A DNA stretch of 64,000 nucleotides from Tetmemena sp. SeJ-2015 (Eukaryota; Ciliophora; Spirotrichea; Sporadotrichida; Oxytrichidae), in assembly GCA_027382625.1 (NCBI GenBank), contig JAJKFJ010022543.1, positions 22,291-86,290 on the forward strand, written 5' to 3'. A program made the translations under genes and the position numbers. The notes under the pieces are model-generated. The model was not told the DNA's origin and searched no databases. It saw only the letters and a list, made by a program, of their open reading frames with translations. Shown one piece after another: positions 58,311 to 64,000 of the stretch. How positions within the stretch are numbered: the first letter of the stretch is position 1; every line of letters starts with the position of its first letter.

Positions 58311-60266
58311 AGCTCTCGGAGGGTTGATGGGCTCAATGGAGGCAGGCAGTAGGAGCGGCTGGGCTGGCTTGGCGGTGGTCCGCATCTTTAATTGAAATTG
58401 ATCGTTAAATAATTAAGAAGTGGAGGTCGGTTACTAATCAAATTAAACGGGGAGGAGCGACTGGACTTTAATTAAGAATTCGCTGACTCGTCTTCTGGCA
58501 CTAGTGCTGTACTACTACTCCCCCCTCATAAAATCAGTCAGCGAAATAATCTTGAACTTGTATTAAGTTATTCTACTTCCACAATTAACTTCCATCTTGA
58601 GCTATTAGCTTTTGAGAAATTCTTAAAACTGCACTGCTGACCTTCTTCTTTTTTCCTATATAGGAGGATTTTTCTCTGTTTCTACATTAGGTGATCTTTG
58701 ATCTATCTTCGGGAAGCATACACCTTTCAAGTATGATAAACTAAAAATATCTCATCCTTTAATTATGAGAGAGTGTAGAATAAGTTCTAGTTTTAACTCT
58801 GAGTGAGTTCTAAAAATTCTTACAGCTGCAATGAGCCATCTGAAACTTTCTACTTTCCATAGAGAATCTTGTCCACATAAAACTTTGCAAGTCTCATGTT
58901 ATAAGAAGTCTTGAGATCGTTGTCAGTGAGCTGCTCATCAATGAATTTATCAACGAAGTTCTAAACTTTATACAAATCTGCTTCATCTTCCTATGTCACT
59001 ATAGCATAATGTTTCAATTCTTTAAATAATTAGTGAACTTTATAAATATATTATAGAGATGTATCTTAGAGCAAATTAATGGCTTCCCTCAAATTATCTC
59101 TCTCTGAGAATATCATTTGCAGATCATTAAAGCTCAATCCCTATGGAGACTACGAGAGAACGAAGATTATGTCTTAGCCATAGTTGAATTCTCTATTCAC
59201 TACTTAAATGGCAGAAACAATATTCACGAGCAAAGTATCGTCTGAATCTTAGATCGCCTTGCTATTCAAAATAGCTTAGTAAACTTGAGATATCGAAGAA
59301 TGGTGCAGTTAGGAAGCAGCCAAGCAAATTGATAGAGGCTCAGTGATTATTACTAAAATACAACAAATAAATGTTTGTTGATTAAATTCATGATCACAAA
59401 TAAATTCTAATTTTCATGCTATAAATTTTAAGAAAAAATCCATTGAAAGTGTTAATACATATTTAAGATAAAAATTGTTCCATAATAGCGAAAATATAGG
59501 ATGCTTTTCAAAGAATGATTTTAGGCAGTTTTCTCTCTGTTCTTTGTGATCTTTGAAAGAAAAAATAAAAGTGCAGTTGTTTGGACATAAGTCTAATTAA
59601 CTTAACTTTGATGCTTGTTAGCTTCCTATCAAATCACAAGCACGATAAAAATTAGACTGCTCTTTTGTAACTTAGATTAAAGACTGAATAGAGGATCTCT
59701 TTTAAAACTAAAATTAGATAATGACTTTTATATTATTGCAATTTAGATCAATATTTATTCGTTTGCCTCAACTGAAGGGATCTTATTTTTGAAAAGGAGA
59801 TAAGCTTTGGTTGGTGTAAGTCTTTTGAGATTTTTAACCACAAACCTTTCTAATTTATCAACATAAATTGAAGTAGCAAATAAAATCTGAAGCTTATCTC
59901 TTTCGCACACAAGGCTATTGAAAATCTTAATAAGTATTTGCATCTTTAAACAACAGATTCTATATTGTCTAAAACAAGCAATACCTTTGAATGATTAGGA
60001 GCATACTCTTAAATCTTATATAGCAGCTACTTATAAGTGGCTATTTCAACAAGCTGCTATATCTTAAACTAGTATTTACCAAAGTTCATATCAATCTTTT
60101 GAATAAGTTAAGTGATCAAGTCTGCTGCTAACTCAAGACCAGAACAGTTCAGATATACGATACCTCCTTCGTACACATTTCGTTGAGCTAGATAATTTAT
60201 CACTTTCGCAATAATAGAAGACTTCCCGGCTCCTGAGTAACCGAACACCTCTATTATCTTGGCTTA

Positions 60267-61589
60267 TAGTACAGAATCGAAAGATATTGCGTCAGTAAAA
60301 TAAATGAAATGAACGACTATACTTACCTAAAATTGCTCTTTAAGTTGTTGAAGTAGCACTTTTATAAAATAGGTGTACTAACTATCTTCAAGCGTAGCTG
60401 TTTAGCTTGGGCACAAAGATCCAGAGTAAAGCATAGAAGTGATGAGCTAGTCTCATTCTTTATGTCTGCGCAGTGAGGAAACCACAGTTCTAAAGTGCGA
60501 GCGGGCGACCTCTTTAACTTTGCTTTTGCTCGAGAGGGGTTATTTGGGTAGAATAACTCTAGAGTCTTTATTCTTCGCCACTCATACTACAGAATAGCCC
60601 AAAGCTCTCAGTAGGATTGAGAGCACAGTTGTAGGTAGCCAAGTATTTTATGCTGATGGCAAGGATCGAGTGCAAGTCCAGATCCTCTACACGCGAGGCA
60701 AGTCAATTACTGTGAATGGTGCTATCAGTGAGATGGGAGGGAGGTTCTTTCACATCAAAGCTCTCCACGGGGAGCAACAACCTTCAGAACTTCCAACGAT
60801 TCCTGCACGAACTCACTCCTTATCGCCTGACAGCATCAGTTTCATAAACAACCTCTCCATCCACAAGAGCCCCAAGTCTTGCACCTTGAAGACTGACGCA
60901 CGTTGAACGTTGACTCATCGACGATGTGTCTCCTCCCCTCGTAAATCTACCTGGCCATACGCTTGGAGAATCCTTCTGTCTGCACTGAGTCTCCTCTTCT
61001 TCTCCTTCTTTACGACAGTCCTGCGGCTCGATACATGACCAGGTTGCGTAGATAAACTTTCCGAGCCCGAACGTTTAGAGCAGTGAACATCATAGGTGGT
61101 AGAGGTAGTGGTAGCGCTGCTCAAGATTCAGATGGTCAGTTTCTCCAAGTGACTCTGAGTAATTCATCGCTCGGTCTCACTCTAAAGTTAGCATGTCATC
61201 CCTTATTCTATTTTGTTAATCGCGACCAAGTAGCCGTTTCTACAAAGAATTGCACAATCATATTCCAGCCCCTTTCTCAGACTCAGAATTATTGCGAGAT
61301 CTGCATCAGAGTGCAAAAATCTGAAGTAAAGAAATTATGCGGAGAGCTGCTGATCGTAATTGAGCGATAAAGAGTCATTTGTTTTAATGGACTTACCTTT
61401 TTAATAGCTTATTTCTTGAATAGAGGATGTGTGGTCTAGTTTAAAAACCTGCTAGGAAGAAGGACTGAGTTTATCAAAGGTGCTGAACTTTCTCTTCTTG
61501 GATGGTTTCGTCGACGTAGACTCCAATAGAGGCTGCGATTTATTTTAATTATAAAAGTATCTTACCTAATTGCGATAAATTCTGTACTA
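60267..61589. mobile_element. Rearranged remnant of a DDE transposon with TTA duplication
   Basis: Ends TAGTACAGAATCGAAAG and, inverted, TAGTACAGAATTTATCG. TTA is duplicated at 60264-60266 and 61590-61592, and copies 1 and 2 give the empty site. It splits the NB-ARC region of array copy 3. Inside, a plus-strand fragment (60660-60890, INNLSIHKSPKS) and a minus-strand fragment (61060-60900, GFSKRMARQIYEGRR then DESTFN) both match transposase, so the gene is broken and partly inverted. Confidence 0.8.
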
Positions 61590-61899
61590 TTAGTCATAAC
61601 ACAATTTTTAAAGAATTTCGTAAGTTTCAAGGTCTCGAGGTACCCACTGACTAACGTTTGATGGTAAAATTAGTAATTAAGGAGGCTAGTTAAGCTAAAA
61701 CATTAAAAAGAAGTTTTCGAATTTCATTTTTCCTTAGGGTATTTCTGTTAGCATGCTATAAGTTTCATTGCATGAATGACCTTCCTCTGTGAGCAGTTGA
61801 AATATATCCGCTTCTCTTTTATTAAAGGTCTTTTCAACCAAGAGCTTAGCATTTTCAAAAGCTTGGCAGATTGAAAGTCTTGATTTAATTGGTAATTAT

Positions 61900-62550
61900 T
61901 AATTAGGAATAAAAAGTATTTCCACCTCTTATTAGGGTTTTAAAAGAAAACACATTCATGACTTGCTTAGCCATTACTTATTCGCATTTATTTTTCCATA
62001 AAATATCGCATAAATTATTTGATATTTAGCCTTCAAATCCACTCTTTAAGTACACAAGGCAAAAAATGGCTGCCAAAAATTTACTCGCCAAAATAACTCA
62101 CTATAAAAACTTATGACTACTGGACTTTACAAAATATCCTGCAGAAAATAAGCGGATAGGTATCTCCTTCAAATTAAGCGTTATGGAAATAGTTTCAGGT
62201 ATTATCAAAAAGGAACTTATTGAAATACCGCCATGTGCAGACAGATGGAATTTTTTTTATTTTTTTAAACAAATTCCAAGTATTTTAAGCATGTCTTTTC
62301 TCCTTCTTCTCCATTATTGGAGAAGAAGGAACTCATCTTCAGCAGAAGGGATTTAGCTTGGGCTTTACTGATACTAATTAACTCACTTTATTACATATTT
62401 ATACCACTTACAGACAAGTATAAATTCAGTAAATATTTAGAGGCCCCTTCATTTTGAGCAATAAAACATTGTGGATAAAAATTCCTATCCCATCTGACTT
62501 TGGTGTCAGTACGGGGTACTAAAAATTAACTTTCTAATTTATCAATCATG
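61900..62550. other. Variable AT-rich linker segment of copy 3
   Basis: Counterpart of the divergent linker in copies 1 and 2. No clear exon, element ends or target duplication were identified. Confidence 0.35.
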
Positions 62551-62970
62551 CTTGCTTTGAATACGTAAATGTAGAAAGCTCTGGAAAATATGTATACTTT
62601 AATTTTAAAAATACCGATGCAGCTGAATCGAGAACTTCTTCACTCTTAAATTTTAAATGAAATTTTTAAAAGAATCATTTAAATAAAATACATTCAAGTA
62701 AATTATTAACTCTACTCGATGCATACAACATGACCTGCTCCTGCCTTTTTAAATACTTTACAAATAAAAAAATTAATTTTATCTCTTTTTTAAAAAAATA
62801 CTTCTCCAATCATTTGAGAATGACAAGAAGCCACCACAACGAACTTAAGATTAGACTTATACATTGAGAGTATCCTGCTTAGTTCAGATTTAAAAAGAAA
62901 CTCTGCCAAGCCTATTGTTCTACTCTCAAAAATCAAAAAGTCTCCTAGGCATTAAATTTGTTTTTAATAT

Positions 62971-63508
62971 ATTATTAAATTAGAAAGTTAAAATTCAGGA
63001 CGCACCCGACCGGCACTAGGCACCGGTCGCCCTTTCCCTGAAGGCTTTCTGGTTTGGTAATCCATTGGCTGGTGGGTGAGTGCTTAAAAGAGGCAAGGGA
63101 TAATGGCAGCCGAAGCCCTGGGGAAGGTGGTTGGCTGCTCACTGGAGAGATAATCAAAGGTGAGTGGTTCCCACTCACCCTCCTAATCCTGTTAGGCGTG
63201 GAGAGATGTGATCTATGGGCAAACACTCAGTCATGCAGCCTGGACAGCGAAGCCGACGCTACGGAGCAGCGACTTGCTCGGTCCGAAGCTACCGGATTTT
63301 TTTTCTCCTTTTAGGTTTTTTTGGATGGTGAAGCCGGGGGCTTCTGCTCAGAGTGTGAGGTGCGGGGTGCACGTGTTAATATCCCATATTCGGCGGTAGG
63401 TTTGTGTGCTTCAGATAAGTGCGTCACAGCAATATCATTGACGTCACGGCCTATCTTATTTATGCCGGGGGCCCTTTAATTCCCCTTAATTATTATTATT
63501 ATTATTAC
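62971..63508 (+). mobile_element. SINE-like GC-rich insertion with (ATT)n tail and 14-bp target duplication
   Basis: A 538-bp insertion in the CHAT exon of array copy 3. TTTGTTTTTAATAT is repeated at 62957-62970 and 63509-63522. The 3' end is an (ATT)6 tail (63487-63507). The body is GC-rich with a hairpin GACCGGCACTAGGCACCGGTC near 63008 and another around GGTGAGTGGTTCCCACTCACC near 63160. There is no long ORF. The long duplication and simple-repeat tail are the signature of LINE-mediated retroposition. A tRNA-type promoter was not convincingly found. Confidence 0.8.
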
Positions 63509-64000
63509 TTTGTTTTTAATATGGAATTCCAAAAACTTTCTTGACAGCCGTTGGTTCATTCTAAAACCCATGACATGAAAAATGAAGACCAATGGGCTAC
63601 TATCTTAGAATATCAATTAGGTTTTAGATTGTGGCAACTTGATATTTGTATTTTATTTAAAGTTCGTATTGTTCTAGAGCTTGCACTATTTATTCGAATT
63701 CATTTTAGAACCCTATCTCACCCATAACATCCTCTTTTAATTACCCATTGATTTCCATTACTAAAGGAGATGCGAAGAGAAATGCGAAGTGTAACTAGTT
63801 CTAGCGCTGTCTCTCCTTCATTAAAAACAGATTTCAATGATTTATTTTGTCTATACTATAGATTGAAAATAATTCCTTCTCTCTTTTGAGTGTAGGGCTG
63901 CTTAATTCTAATTCAGTGAACTACTTAACATAACCATTTACTTTATTATTTGTAAGTAGATTATTCTATCTATGAAAATAGAGTCTCTTTGAGCCTTTAC

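Larger units (their letters stand above)
55210..58604. mobile_element. 3.4-kb DNA transposon with TTA duplication
   Basis: Ends TAGCTTAAGATAGTTGTTAA and, inverted, TAGCTCAAGATGGAAGTTAA. TTA is duplicated at 55207-55209 and 58605-58607, and copy 2 shows the empty site. It contains a plus-strand DDE transposase and a convergent minus-strand accessory gene, the same pair as in the 39.7-kb element, but with different terminal sequence and larger size, so it is a related family. Confidence 0.88.
50391..64000 (-). pseudogene. CHAT - NB-ARC - TPR-like STAND protein, array copy 3 (partial in window, damaged)
   Basis: The N terminus lies beyond 64000. The CHAT His region (63830-63523) and Cys region (62960-62720, VVVASCHSQMIGE) are split by a SINE-like insertion. 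NB-ARC Walker A GYSGAGKSSII (60235-60205) and Walker B VLLVLDNIES (about 59990) are present, but a net 4-bp deletion near 59950 breaks the frame, and a transposase remnant separates Walker A from the upstream exon. Downstream blocks at 59345-59075, 59010-58780, 52880-51830 and 51120-50391 match copies 1 and 2. The stop is TGA 50393-50391. Insertions at 53.2, 55.2, 60.3 and 63.0 kb plus the frameshift make it the most damaged copy, unless all insertions are excised somatically. Confidence 0.7.

Noticed and set aside
62971..63508. tRNA-type promoter in the SINE-like element
   Set aside because: The GGTTCCCACTC hairpin resembles a T-arm loosely, but no A box or cloverleaf could be built.

Overview
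The window reads as nuclear DNA of a eukaryote in which TAA and TAG encode glutamine and only TGA stops translation. With that code, long proteins open across frames that otherwise look broken, such as an intact flap endonuclease FEN1. Genes are AT-rich, densely packed and cut by short GT...AG introns of roughly 20-70 nt. A ciliate is the most likely source. C4A4-type telomeric repeats at about 32.1 kb, next to a Tc1/IS630-type transposase region, recall the telomere-bearing elements of spirotrich ciliates. The many broken genes and transposons suggest a germline (micronuclear) or transposon-tolerant chromosome. Other TAR=Gln lineages, such as some oxymonads and diplomonads, cannot be excluded from sequence alone. 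I saw no rRNA, tRNA or CRISPR array, and bacterial features such as operons and ribosome binding sites do not apply.

Region 1 (1 to about 23.65 kb) is compact and gene-dense, with no transposon that I can see. In order it holds: a Q/N- and acid-rich protein (-); a signal-peptide protein (+); two tandem paralogous multi-pass membrane proteins (+); a RING-H2 protein (+); two coiled-coil proteins (-); two small genes that overlap on the same strand (-); a PHO80-type cyclin (-); a putatively myristoylated acidic protein with an internal partial duplication (-); FEN1 (-); a membrane-anchored short-chain dehydrogenase (-); a histidine-phosphatase family protein (+); and a long uncharacterised plus-strand gene ending near 23.65 kb.

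Region 2 (about 23.65 kb to the window end) is a tandem array of three minus-strand copies of one large intron-containing gene: copy 1 at 31.08-23.74 kb, copy 2 at 48.04-31.35 kb, and copy 3 from beyond 64 kb to 50.39 kb. Conserved exon blocks read N to C as: a short MGLICS acylation-type start, linker, CHAT (caspase-like) protease domain, NB-ARC/STAND P-loop ATPase, helical region, coiled coil, and a helical TPR-like C terminus. This is an NLR-like, CHAT-NB-ARC architecture. Each duplicated unit begins with a small remnant of the 3' end of the neighbouring plus-strand gene, which marks the original breakpoint.

The array is riddled with insertions. They include a telomere-repeat-bounded transposase region (32.1-37.7 kb); three elements with TTA duplications that carry or derive from DDE transposase genes (39.7, 55.2 and 60.3 kb); two TA-flanked elements (29.3 and 42.8 kb); a near-palindromic TA-flanked foldback element inside the NB-ARC exon (44.8 kb); a SINE-like element with a 14-bp duplication and an (ATT)n tail (62.97 kb); a 1.9-kb element encoding one GNAT-zinc-finger fusion protein (53.2 kb); and a 2.15-kb element with 366-bp terminal inverted repeats encoding a superfamily-3 helicase (48.1 kb). 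The last two and the CHAT-NB-ARC array are the most unusual content. All annotation is by hand translation with no database search, so exon boundaries are approximate.
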